10,989 nt of DNA from Polyangia bacterium (GTDB taxonomy: Bacteria > Myxococcota_A > Polyangia > Polyangiales > Polyangiaceae): NCBI GenBank assembly GCA_030430975.1, contig JAUIKB010000085.1:1-10989 (forward strand). Direction: 5' to 3'. Under the pieces are notes generated by a model. It was not told the DNA's origin. It searched no databases and saw nothing but the letters and a program-made list of their open reading frames with translations. A program made the translations under genes and the position numbers. The number at the start of each line of letters is the position of its first letter. Position 1 is the first letter of the stretch. Positions 1-6,645 of this stretch are shown here, one piece after another.

Positions 1-693
1 GAAGGGACGCGACGCGTGTTTTTTGACCGCGGCGTTCCAGTGTGGCTCAGCGCGATCGAAGCAAGTGAGCTGTTCGGGCAACTGCTGATCAGGCGGCGGC
101 TGCTCAGCGCCGCAAACGTCCAGCGCATCGTGGAGTCTGCGGCGGTAGCTGAGCGCCCCTTGGGTCGACAGCTGGTGATCGAGGGCCTGCTCAAACCCGC
201 TCAGGTGCTGCGGTCCCTGCAGATGGTCGTCGCAGACCGCCTGCTCAAGGTCGGTCGGCTCCGGAAGTGCACATTACGCTTCTATGCTGGCGTGCGATGC
301 CCGTCGCTGAGCCTGCCGCCCACTGCCGGCCTGGAGCTGCTCCGACGGTTGCTCGTCGAATGCTACGGAGACGACGAGCTCACGTCACTGCTGGCGCCGA
401 TGGTGTCGACAGCGATCCTGCCTCGAACTGCGCGCCGCACGGCGCGGCACGTTGAACATTTGCCCGAGTCACTGGCGCTCAGCCTGCTCGAGGATACGCG
501 GCACGTCGACGACGCACTGCTGGGCCTGGTTGCGCAAGGGGTCGCGACCGGCGACGCTGTGCGCGCATTGGTGCTTGCCGCGGGAACCGGCGCGCTGACT
601 CTGCAGGACTGGCCATGGTGCCATGAGCGACTCGGTTGGAAGCCGAACGCGGGCTCCGTGGTGACGGGGCGTACTCAACGCAACTCTGTATAG
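1..693 (+). CDS. DUF4388-domain protein, C-terminal part (5' end outside window)
   Basis: The reading frame is open from base 1, and the GTG at 16 lies inside a recognisable domain, so I treat this as a 5'-truncated gene whose start is upstream. The visible 230 residues begin with RRVFFDRGVPVW, the usual 'rr-hydrophobic-F-x-x-G-x-P-v' strand of DUF4388. ELFGQLLIRRRLLS and PLGRQLVIEGLL follow, which match the paired 'fGelLvrrGlls' and 'lGqqLveeGll' helices shared by DUF4388/PATAN-type and MshEN-like domains. The C-terminal half (about residues 110-230) is Leu-rich and helical with no motif I recognise. No signal peptide or membrane segment is visible in the part present. In deltaproteobacteria DUF4388 domains are often fused to receivers or other signalling modules, so a domain upstream of the window is plausible but unseen. 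The stop (TAG) lies 37 bp from the convergent lipoprotein gene. The domain call is fairly secure; the function is unknown. Confidence 0.7.
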   Translation, partial: EGTRRVFFDRGVPVWLSAIEASELFGQLLIRRRLLSAANVQRIVESAAVAERPLGRQLVIEGLLKPAQVLRSLQMVVADRLLKVGRLRKCTLRFYAGVRCPSLSLPPTAGLELLRRLLVECYGDDELTSLLAPMVSTAILPRTARRTARHVEHLPESLALSLLEDTRHVDDALLGLVAQGVATGDAVRALVLAAGTGALTLQDWPWCHERLGWKPNAGSVVTGRTQRNSV

Positions 694-707
694 CGTCGAG
701 CGACTCT

Positions 708-747
708 ACTTTGTCACATCGGTACCCAACTTAGTCACATCGGTACC
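708..747. repeat. 21-bp-period tandem duplication spanning a stop codon
   Basis: Two 19-bp copies, at 708-726 (ACTTTGTCACATCGGTACC) and 729-747 (ACTTAGTCACATCGGTACC), differ at one base and are offset by 21 bp. On the minus strand they read as seven-codon units, YRCD-stop-V-G and YRCD-K-V-E. The TAA stop of the lipoprotein gene therefore lies inside the duplication, at the one position where the copies differ. No intrinsic terminator is visible in this short convergent spacer. Confidence 0.85.
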
Positions 748-1960
748 GGAGCGCCGTGAGACCCGAAGGTGTGCGAAGCCAGATTCTCAGCTGGTTGCCG
801 TCGCTCGCCATCGCCACATGGTCGGCGTCGACGAGAGCGATGGGTCTGTCGACCGGCGTGCCGTCGAGCGCCAAGCGCTGCGTGTAGACCAGCCATCGCA
901 CTCGACGCTTGCAGCTCTCGGGTGCCGCCCAAGCGAGGACGATACCGGAGCCAGCGCGCCGAGCTAACAGCACACTAGGCTCCGCCGGTACGTGGATAGT
1001 GTGAGGCGTCTTCGCGTGAATCTTGAGCGGAAAACCGCCCGCCGGGCAGGATCCGGTTGCAGCCCCGCGTGAAACGAGGACCGCGGGCGACGTCGCTGCG
1101 GCGTCGAGCAACCCGAACGGAGTCTCGGCTCGTATCTCTGCGCTGCCACCGTCGGTTGCTACACGGTAAACCAGGCTTAGTCGTTTCGTCGTCAGGATCA
1201 CGCGGGCGGACTTGCCGGTGTCGTTCAAGTCGAGGAGGCCGAACGGGAGCCACGCCTGTTCGCCCGGAGGACGGATGTCGATTCGCCGCCAGCTTCCGTT
1301 CACCTGGGTAAGCAGTGCCGCGCCAGGTACCTCGGTTTGCGCCGGCATCGAAGTGAGAATGCCGCACGCGGTTTGCCCGCACAGAGCGTCGGCCACGAAC
1401 AGGCGATCCCCGGTGGCGAGTGCCTCGGCGCCCCCGTTGGAGGTCCAGGCGCGCACTTCGTTCCTGCTGTCGCCGACGTCTGCCTCGTAGGCCGCCAGCC
1501 ACGAAGTCCCCTTGAGCGCTAGCGCCGGGGGCGAGTCGTATTCGGTCCAGGGCAGCCGCGTCGGCGCCGCGCCGTTGTCGCTCAGGCTGGTTACCAGGGC
1601 GGTGCTTTTAGCCTGCTGGGCGACGACCACGTGCGTCAGACCGCGGCGAGTGGCCGCGAGGCGGATCTTTCCCGACGCACTGGGTGCTCGCAGGACCGGA
1701 CCGTCCGGACGACATCCGGCGATCCGCCCGACCCCTTCGCGACTGGCGTAGCTAACATATGGAGCCTTACTGGCGGGGGTGGCTAGAGCGGGCGCGGGCG
1801 CGGGGCTGGGGCGAATAGGCTGCCAGTGCGGTGCGGAACTCGCGGACGCGGAAGCACTCGGTGCCGGTGTTGCAGTGCGCTCGCAGGCGTTGCTGCACGA
1901 ACTCGATACGAAGATCAGGGCAAGCGGCGCCGCGAGCCGTGAAATGGGGGCGAGCGTCAT
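731..1960 (-). CDS. Probable exported lipoprotein, beta-rich, function unknown
   Basis: A 409-residue protein. The N-terminus is a short basic region followed by a hydrophobic core (APLALIFVSSSC), which looks like a lipoprotein signal peptide with Cys22 as the acylated residue. The lipobox is imperfect (Ser rather than Leu/Val at -3), and Cys26 is nearby, so a plain Sec signal is possible. Residues 30-65 are an Ala/Ser/Pro linker. The rest is Trp- and Gly-containing beta-type sequence with loose repeats ending in 'LAWAAPE', 'LAAYEAD' and 'RIWLRT', resembling myxobacterial beta-propeller-like proteins. Cysteines at 83, 194, 199, 305, 350 and 408 could form disulfides, consistent with export. 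The ATG overlaps the stop of the upstream hybrid-kinase gene by 4 bp (ATGA), so coupled translation is likely. The TAA stop lies within a short tandem duplication; after it the frame stays open into sequence antisense to the DUF4388 gene. I do not recognise a specific family. Confidence 0.75.
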   Translation of the reverse strand: MTLAPISRLAAPLALIFVSSSCSNACERTATPAPSASASASSAPHWQPIRPSPAPAPALATPASKAPYVSYASREGVGRIAGCRPDGPVLRAPSASGKIRLAATRRGLTHVVVAQQAKSTALVTSLSDNGAAPTRLPWTEYDSPPALALKGTSWLAAYEADVGDSRNEVRAWTSNGGAEALATGDRLFVADALCGQTACGILTSMPAQTEVPGAALLTQVNGSWRRIDIRPPGEQAWLPFGLLDLNDTGKSARVILTTKRLSLVYRVATDGGSAEIRAETPFGLLDAAATSPAVLVSRGAATGSCPAGGFPLKIHAKTPHTIHVPAEPSVLLARRAGSGIVLAWAAPESCKRRVRWLVYTQRLALDGTPVDRPIALVDADHVAMASDGNQLRIWLRTPSGLTALRYRCD

Positions 1961-3615
1961 GCTTCAGGCGGATTGCTACTGAGGGTCCGAACGTGATCGT
2001 GGACGGGATCGTCAGCCAACCGCTGTCGCAGCGCACCCAGATCCAGCGGTTTTGCCATGGCGGGACATCCCGAACTGCGTATGTACTCGGCCTGAGTTTG
2101 GGTCAGGCCGCCGCCGGTAACGAATACGAACCGTCGGGCGATCTCTGGTGAAGAACGCGCGACGCGAGCATGCAGTTGGTCGCCATTTTTTCCCGGTAAG
2201 AAAATATCACAAAGGACGATGTCGGGCGGCGGGGTTTCGGAGAGTAACGATATTTCCGCCTCTGACGCGGTCGCGGCGGTCGTCACGACGTGAGGCTTGA
2301 GGGCCCGTCGGAGGCTTCGCGCGAAGACATCGTCGTCGTCGATGATCAGAACCCGCCGTTGCCGGACGTCATGGGTTTCGACCGGCGCGGCGCGGGCGGC
2401 ACTCCGAGCGGGCAGTGCTACGACGACTTCGTTGCCATCCGGCGTGTCGTGGACCTCCACGTGGCCGCCGTGGAGTCGCGCCACATCGGCGCACAGCTTC
2501 AGACCCAGGGCAGGGCGGTCTAGCGTTCCACTGCCGCGCAGCGGTCGAAACATGGTTCGCAGCTGATGTGACGGCACGTGCGGACCCACGTGACTGACGG
2601 CGATGAGCGCGCGCTCTTCGGTGACCACGACCGACACTCGAACTTGTGTTGTCAGTTCGTCGACGCCCGATCCCCAGCCGTCCGCTGCCGCAGACAACAA
2701 CTGGACGAGTAGCAGCATTAAGCGATTGGCGTTGCCGCGGATGCTGCCGGTGCGACGTACATCCATGCGGAGCGTCACGCCCAAACGTTCGAGCCGCGGA
2801 CGAACTACGCACAGCGCTTCTGAGACAATGGCATCGAGGTTAACGCTTTCCGACAGGCTGACCTTGCCGCCTGCGTCCGTCAGAGTACCCACGATTTCGC
2901 GAATACAACCGGCCACGACATCCATGTCCTGGGTCAGTTCCGACCAGCTAGCGATCAGTTCACGGAGCAATGGATCGTGGGCGTCGGATAGGTGAGTGAA
3001 CTCCTGAATGAGTCGGCGGGCCTCTTCGAGCTGGAGCTCGAGCGTTTCGATGGGCGGCGCTATCTCAGCCAGGAGGCTTGCGGACAGAAGCTCCGGATGC
3101 ACGGCGGAAGCCGTGGTCGCGCTTTGGTCTTCGGAGGAAAGCGAGGCGGATACCATGCTCACAACGGTTTCGATGAAGCGCATGGAGTCGTCGTCGAGAC
3201 TGGCGACGTCGGTGAACGCCAGGACCATCGCCCCAAGTCCGTGTGAGCTGCGTTCGATTGGGAACGCGCCCACCGCGGTGGAGCCGTGAATGGCTAAGGC
3301 GGATAGATGCCGCTCAGGCTCGTTTCGGACGTCGCGCACAACCACGGGGCGGCGTCGCTTGCAGGCGTTGGCCGCGACCTGGCGAAGCGCGGAGCCAAGG
3401 TGACCGCGTAGCGTTGCCGCGCTCAACCCGCGCGCAGCAACCGCTTCAAGGTCACCCGGCTTGCCGACGAACGCAACGCATGCGCGAGCGGTGGCTCCCG
3501 CCATCAGCAGAGCCGCCGCGTCCGTCAAGCGAGATTCGGGCCCGGCTCCAGCAAGCCGGTGGGCGAGGGCATGCAGCAGGTCGAGCCGAGCTTGACGACG
3601 ATCGGACGCAGCCAT
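1957..3615 (-). CDS. GAF / degenerate histidine kinase / receiver hybrid protein
   Basis: A 552-residue cytoplasmic signalling protein. Residues about 15-160 look like a GAF sensor domain. Residues about 175-250 occupy the DHp position: the segment SLLAEIAPPIETLELQLEEA matches the usual 'laaeiAHEINNPL' H-box frame, but His is replaced by Pro187 and Glu by Pro188. The ATPase-like domain (about 255-402) is also worn. The N-box reads VQLLSAAADG, with Gln305 and Ala309 where Asn is expected, and the G1 box reads VSHVGPHVP, with His342 for Asp and His346 for Gly. The ALGLKL and HGG motifs remain. The C-terminal receiver (about 420-535) looks intact: acidic cluster D426-D429, phospho-acceptor D470 (VLCD), T500 and K522. 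I chose the ATG at 3615, 2 bp after the acetyltransferase stop, because an upstream in-frame start at 3714 would lie within that gene. There is no good Shine-Dalgarno, so reinitiation is likely. It probably lacks histidine kinase activity but can be phosphorylated by a partner. Confidence 0.85.
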   Translation of the reverse strand: MAASDRRQARLDLLHALAHRLAGAGPESRLTDAAALLMAGATARACVAFVGKPGDLEAVAARGLSAATLRGHLGSALRQVAANACKRRRPVVVRDVRNEPERHLSALAIHGSTAVGAFPIERSSHGLGAMVLAFTDVASLDDDSMRFIETVVSMVSASLSSEDQSATTASAVHPELLSASLLAEIAPPIETLELQLEEARRLIQEFTHLSDAHDPLLRELIASWSELTQDMDVVAGCIREIVGTLTDAGGKVSLSESVNLDAIVSEALCVVRPRLERLGVTLRMDVRRTGSIRGNANRLMLLLVQLLSAAADGWGSGVDELTTQVRVSVVVTEERALIAVSHVGPHVPSHQLRTMFRPLRGSGTLDRPALGLKLCADVARLHGGHVEVHDTPDGNEVVVALPARSAARAAPVETHDVRQRRVLIIDDDDVFARSLRRALKPHVVTTAATASEAEISLLSETPPPDIVLCDIFLPGKNGDQLHARVARSSPEIARRFVFVTGGGLTQTQAEYIRSSGCPAMAKPLDLGALRQRLADDPVHDHVRTLSSNPPEA

Positions 3616-3617
3616 CG

Positions 3618-4217
3618 TTAGCGGTCGATGGTGTAGCGCAACACCGGGTAAGGCGCGAAGTCGTTGACGAGTGCGAAACCGTGAGCGTCGTAGAGCTCGG
3701 CTGGTCCTGTCCACAGCTGTTCCGCAGGAACGTTGTCGACGCGACGCGGAAAAGCCTCGATCGCCTCAGCGCCAGCGTCGCGCGCAAGCTGGATCCCTGC
3801 CGTCAACAGTCGCTGGGCGATGCCTGTTCGGCGCAACGGCTCGTCGATTAGAAAGCAGCCGATGGTGAAGACGTGCGTTCTGTCGCCTTCAAAACAAGGT
3901 AGCCCACGGTACAGGCGTTGGGCGTAGAGTTTGGGGACGGCGCTGGCGCGGGTCAGCTTCATCCAGCCGCGGATCGCTCCAGCTGCTTCCTCGGCCACGA
4001 CGCCCCGCAGCTCGTCGGCGTCCTGAGAGGATTCGGATAGCACGAGTTCGGCTCGACTCGCCTCGGGTTGGTTGGCGCAGCGATCGAGCCAGCTGTTCTT
4101 GTCTCCTTCGAAATGCCAATACCGGCAATAGCAGGGGCTCTTGTTGCGGTCGAACAGCTCCGCGAGTGCCTCAGCGTGACGCGGCGCCAGCTGTGTGCAT
4201 GTCAGCTCGGTGGTCAT
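3618..4217 (-). CDS. GNAT-family N-acetyltransferase
   Basis: A 199-residue protein, a normal length for a GNAT enzyme, which transfers an acetyl group from acetyl-CoA to an amine of a small molecule or protein. The N-terminal part carries SPCYCRYWHF (residues 27-36), an aromatic/Cys motif seen in a subgroup of uncharacterised GNATs. The acetyl-CoA-binding motif A is visible at about 117-140, where strand VFTIGCFLIDEPLRR is followed by RRTGIAQRLL, the R-x-x-G-x-A pyrophosphate-binding turn. The end, ELYDAHGFALV (about 174-184), is the usual GNAT motif B region. I chose the ATG at 4217 because it overlaps the gatA stop as ATGA; a longer open frame to 4385 would run deep into gatA. The hybrid-kinase gene starts 2 bp downstream. 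The substrate cannot be told from sequence; tight coupling to gatA need not mean a tRNA-related substrate. Confidence 0.85.
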   Translation of the reverse strand: MTTELTCTQLAPRHAEALAELFDRNKSPCYCRYWHFEGDKNSWLDRCANQPEASRAELVLSESSQDADELRGVVAEEAAGAIRGWMKLTRASAVPKLYAQRLYRGLPCFEGDRTHVFTIGCFLIDEPLRRTGIAQRLLTAGIQLARDAGAEAIEAFPRRVDNVPAEQLWTGPAELYDAHGFALVNDFAPYPVLRYTIDR

Positions 4218-5710
4218 TGGCTGCTCCGGGGCATCGTCGGTTTTCCCAGCGCGTCCTCCACCGCGGCCCCCATGCGAAACAGTGTCCGCTCTTGGAACGC
4301 GCCGGCCATCAACTGCAATCCGACGGGCAGCGCTGCGCAGTCCTCCCGCGCCGGGGTCATCCCGCAAGGCACAGACATGCCGCATACTCCCGCCAAGCTG
4401 GCCGGCAGCGTAAACAGATCGGACAGATACATGGCGAGCGGGTCGTTCACGAGTGTACCAAGCTTAAAGGCGGGCGTTGCCGTGACCGGCGCCGCCAGGA
4501 CGTCGATCTGTTCGAAGGCACGCTCGAAGTCTCTGCGGATCAGCGTGCGGACTCGCGCGGCACGGCCGTAATACTCATCGTAGTATCCGGCGCTGAGCGC
4601 ATACGCGCCGAGCATGATGCGTCGCTTGACCTCAGCGCCAAACCCTGCGCCGCGGGTGGTTGAGTACATCGAGTCGAGCTGGGAGTCGGGTTCCTCGCGA
4701 CGGCCAAAGCGGACGCCATCGAAGCGCGCCAAGTTGCTCGATGCCTCGGCCGCTGCGATCAAGTAGTAGCTCGCCACAGCGTGCCGTGTATGGGGTAGCG
4801 AAACGGGGATCACCTCGGCCCCCGCGTTTGCGAGCGCGTCGATGCCCGCCTGAGTTGCGGCGGCAACCGAGGGGTCCAGCTCGTGCTCGAAGTACTCCTT
4901 GGGTACGCCGACCCGCATGCCGTTCGCGGTGCCGGCGCAGGCGTCGAGGTAGTCGTCGACCGGGATGTCGGTGCTCGTCGAATCGCGGGGATCGTGGCCA
5001 GCGATGGCGCCCAGAAGGCAGGCGGCGCTTCGCACGTCTCGGGCGAACGGTCCGACTTGGTCGAGGCTGCTCGCGAAGGCGACGAGGCCGTACCGCGACA
5101 CGCGGCCGTGCGTCGGCTTCACACCTGTTACGCCGCAGAACGCCGCCGGTTGTCGAATCGAGCCACCCGTATCGCTGCCCAGAGCGGCTGGTAGCCCCGA
5201 TGCCGTGAGCGCCGCACAACCTCCGCTAGAACCGCCGGGCGTGCGCGACTGGTCCCACGGGTTGAGTGCTGGCCCGAAAGCGCTTGTCTCGTTGGACGAG
5301 CCCATCCCGAACTCATCCAGGTTCGCCTTGGCGATGATGACCGCGTCAGCCGCCTCGAGCTTCGTCACGACGGTGGCGTCATACGGCGAGCGCCAACCGG
5401 AGCTGGAATCGGAGGGTTCCCGCAGCAGGATCTTGGATCCACAGGTGGTAGGCGCCGAAACCGTGCAGAGGTTGTCCTTGAGCACGATCGGCACGCCGGC
5501 GAGCGGACCAAGCGTCCGACCAGATCGGCGTTGCTCGTCCAGCTTCTCGGCGCGCAGCAGCGCTGCGTCTCGTTGGACGTGAATGGTGGCATTCAGCGCC
5601 TCGTGCAGCCCTAGGTGATCCAAGGCGGCCTCGCAGAGCGCGACGGCCGAGGTTTCGCCACTACGCACCGCTTCCGCCAGCTCGGTGATCGGCTGATCGA
5701 GGGTGGTCAC
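4214..5710 (-). CDS. gatA: Aspartyl/glutamyl-tRNA amidotransferase subunit A
   Basis: A 498-residue amidase-signature enzyme. GatA is the glutaminase of the GatCAB complex: it releases ammonia from glutamine, and GatB uses it to amidate Glu-tRNA(Gln) and/or Asp-tRNA(Asn). The catalytic Ser-cisSer-Lys triad is visible: Lys78 in GVPIVLKDN, the Ser pair 161-162 in PGGSSGG, and nucleophile Ser184 in DTGGSIRQPAA. TTCGSKIL (88-95), NLDEFGMGSSNE (130-141) and GVTGVKPTHGRVSRYG (193-208) are strong GatA hallmarks. The interval between the Ser pair and Ser184 looks one residue shorter than I remember for GatA, but the triad motifs are intact. The start is GTG at 5710, overlapping the gatC stop as GTGA, and the stop overlaps the GNAT start as ATGA. 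gatB, often adjacent, is absent here. The other amidase-family members are less likely because of the adjacent gatC. Confidence 0.95.
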   Translation of the reverse strand: MTTLDQPITELAEAVRSGETSAVALCEAALDHLGLHEALNATIHVQRDAALLRAEKLDEQRRSGRTLGPLAGVPIVLKDNLCTVSAPTTCGSKILLREPSDSSSGWRSPYDATVVTKLEAADAVIIAKANLDEFGMGSSNETSAFGPALNPWDQSRTPGGSSGGCAALTASGLPAALGSDTGGSIRQPAAFCGVTGVKPTHGRVSRYGLVAFASSLDQVGPFARDVRSAACLLGAIAGHDPRDSTSTDIPVDDYLDACAGTANGMRVGVPKEYFEHELDPSVAAATQAGIDALANAGAEVIPVSLPHTRHAVASYYLIAAAEASSNLARFDGVRFGRREEPDSQLDSMYSTTRGAGFGAEVKRRIMLGAYALSAGYYDEYYGRAARVRTLIRRDFERAFEQIDVLAAPVTATPAFKLGTLVNDPLAMYLSDLFTLPASLAGVCGMSVPCGMTPAREDCAALPVGLQLMAGAFQERTLFRMGAAVEDALGKPTMPRSSQ

Positions 5711-5994
5711 GAGTCGCTGACGAACCCCGGCACGGCGAATCCGCCGTCCTTGATTCGCGCCGCGCCGTCCAGGGCGCTAGCGTGGTCGAGGTGAGGTTGG
5801 CGAGCGTCCGCGCGCAGCGGCGCGTGGGCGACGAGGGACGCCGCTGGGGTGACCGCCGAGACGTCGATCTCGGACAGTTGATTGAAGTGCTCGATAACCG
5901 CGCCGAGTTCGGCGGTGAAGGCGTCGATCTCCGTCTCGGCCAGCTCAAGGCGCGCCAGGCGGGCGACTTGGATCACGGTGTCTCGCTTGATCAT
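5707..5994 (-). CDS. gatC: Aspartyl/glutamyl-tRNA amidotransferase subunit C
   Basis: A 95-residue protein, the typical GatC length. GatC wraps around GatA and tethers it to GatB in the tRNA-dependent amidotransferase. The N-terminal VARLARLEL (10-18) is the family hallmark. A helix follows (FTAELGAVIEHFNQLSEID), then an extended segment with VTPAASLV and LRADA, and the C-terminal GGFAVPGFV (84-92) matches the conserved 'F-x-VP' end. I chose the ATG at 5994 because the family motif begins about nine residues later, as usual; the frame remains open upstream to 6588 but that part has no homology and would cross the divergent gene. No Shine-Dalgarno precedes the ATG, and a -10-like TAGTCT lies only 8 bases upstream, so translation may be leaderless. 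It is the first gene of the five-gene minus-strand unit. Confidence 0.93.
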   Translation of the reverse strand: MIKRDTVIQVARLARLELAETEIDAFTAELGAVIEHFNQLSEIDVSAVTPAASLVAHAPLRADARQPHLDHASALDGAARIKDGGFAVPGFVSDS

Positions 5995-6002
5995 TTCGGC
6001 GC

Positions 6003-6008
6003 AGACTA
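6003..6008 (-). promoter_or_regulatory. Candidate -10 element for gatC (possibly leaderless mRNA)
   Basis: Minus-strand TAGTCT followed by GCGCCGAA and the gatC ATG. A start site 6-8 bases after a -10 box would fall at or beside the ATG, which fits the absence of a Shine-Dalgarno. The -35 region is not convincing. The motif TAGTCTGC resembles TATTCTGC in front of the Ser/Thr kinase gene. This is an inference from spacing and similarity only. Confidence 0.35.
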
Positions 6009-6059
6009 CAGCACATCGCCGGTCGGCTGCAGCGGAGTGTCGGCCGAAATAGTCGCCCG

Positions 6060-6071
6060 GGATCGCGATCC
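6060..6071. promoter_or_regulatory. 12-bp perfect palindrome in the divergent promoter region
   Basis: GGATCGCGATCC is a perfect inverted repeat, located 66 bp upstream of the gatC start and 16 bp before the start of the DUF4190-like gene. It could be an operator controlling either or both divergent units. In GC-rich DNA such a palindrome can also arise by chance. The rest of the 93-bp spacer also holds TCGGCCGA and GCTGCAGC, shorter palindromes. Confidence 0.25.
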
Positions 6072-6087
6072 GCGTTAGAACCAGCGG

Positions 6088-6540
6088 ATGCAAGCGGCGG
6101 TCGATGTGCAGGGCGGTCACCCTGGCGGCCATCCGCCGGGGGGCGGAGGGTTCGTGCCGCCGGGGGGCGGAGGGTTTTCGCCTGCGCCTCCTCCTGGACC
6201 GGGCGGGCCACCCGGCCCAAAGCCGATCACGGGCAGCCCGCAGACGATGGCGATGCACGCCATGACCATCGACCCAAAGACCGGGTTGCCTCAGGGTGAA
6301 CGGCCTCCGGCGTCTACGGCAGCCGTCGCTTCCCTGGTTTGTGGACTGCTGCTGTGTCTGGGACCGATCACCGGCGTCGCGGCGATAGTCGCTGGCGTTG
6401 TGGCCCTTCGAGCGTCGAAGCGGGACCCGGACGGCGTGGGCGGGCGAACCATGGGCATTGTGGGAATCAGCCTGGGCGTGCTCAATTTCGCGATTTCCGC
6501 GGTGGTAGGGGTGATCGCCCTGCTCGGCATGATCAGCTGA
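6088..6540 (+). CDS. Small two-helix membrane protein, DUF4190-like
   Basis: A 150-residue protein. Residues 9-45 are Pro/Gly-rich, including two exact copies of PPGGGGF. Residues 46-77 form a hydrophilic linker. Two hydrophobic segments follow, at about 81-107 (ASLVCGLLLCLGPITGVAA...) and 122-148 (MGIVGISLGVLNFAISAVV...), separated by a short charged loop with KRDPDGVGGR. This arrangement (disordered Pro/Gly-rich N-terminus, then S-L-V-x-G-L-L helix, small loop, G-I-x-L-G helix) is that of DUF4190 proteins, which have no established function. The start codon is uncertain: the ATG at 6088 has no good Shine-Dalgarno, and a GTG at 6106 is an alternative. The gene is divergent from gatC, and the Ser/Thr kinase starts 105 bp after its stop, so they may or may not be cotranscribed. 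A partner or substrate relation to that kinase is speculation. Confidence 0.75.
   Translation: MQAAVDVQGGHPGGHPPGGGGFVPPGGGGFSPAPPPGPGGPPGPKPITGSPQTMAMHAMTIDPKTGLPQGERPPASTAAVASLVCGLLLCLGPITGVAAIVAGVVALRASKRDPDGVGGRTMGIVGISLGVLNFAISAVVGVIALLGMIS
6133..6176 (+). repeat. In-frame direct repeat encoding PPGGGGF twice
   Basis: A 20-bp unit, CCGCCGGGGGGCGGAGGGTT, occurs exactly at 6133-6152 and 6157-6176, a 24-bp period (eight codons). Identity at synonymous positions points to a recent tandem duplication rather than selection on protein composition alone. Confidence 0.85.
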
Positions 6541-6619
6541 TATTGCAGCGCTGCTGGATTGCGGCGTTCGGCGAGCGAAAGTCCGCAACTGACGGGGCGC
6601 CCGCCCGACGGCGCGGAGC

Positions 6620-6628
6620 TGCTATTCT
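6620..6628 (+). promoter_or_regulatory. Candidate extended -10 promoter element for the Ser/Thr kinase
   Basis: TGCTATTCT fits an extended -10 (TG-n-TAnnnT). It ends 17 bases before the kinase ATG at 6646, so transcription would start about 10 bases from the ATG, leaving almost no leader. No Shine-Dalgarno is visible in those bases. No convincing -35 is seen at the normal distance. The call rests on motif resemblance only. Confidence 0.35.
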
Positions 6629-6645
6629 GCATTCGACCCGCAAAC

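Noticed and set aside
975..1502. Minus-strand 175-codon Arg-rich frame within the lipoprotein gene
   Set aside because: Out-of-frame shadow of the lipoprotein gene; composition is only arginine-rich noise.
3616..3714. Upstream in-frame start giving the hybrid kinase 33 more residues
   Set aside because: The added Arg-rich segment overlaps the GNAT coding region out of frame; the ATG at 3615, 2 bp after the GNAT stop, fits the tight operon pattern.
4068..4663. Plus-strand open frames of about 165 codons antisense to the GNAT gene and gatA
   Set aside because: They lie wholly opposite well-supported genes and show no recognisable family.
6532..6554. Short palindromes ATCAGCTGAT and GCAGCGCTGC after the DUF4190-like gene
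   Set aside because: They have no loop, are only 10 bp and lack a T-run, so they are not convincing terminators.
5995..6588. Long 5' extension of the gatC frame
   Set aside because: It would cover the divergent DUF4190-like gene and bears no GatC similarity; the family motif starts correctly after the ATG at 5994.
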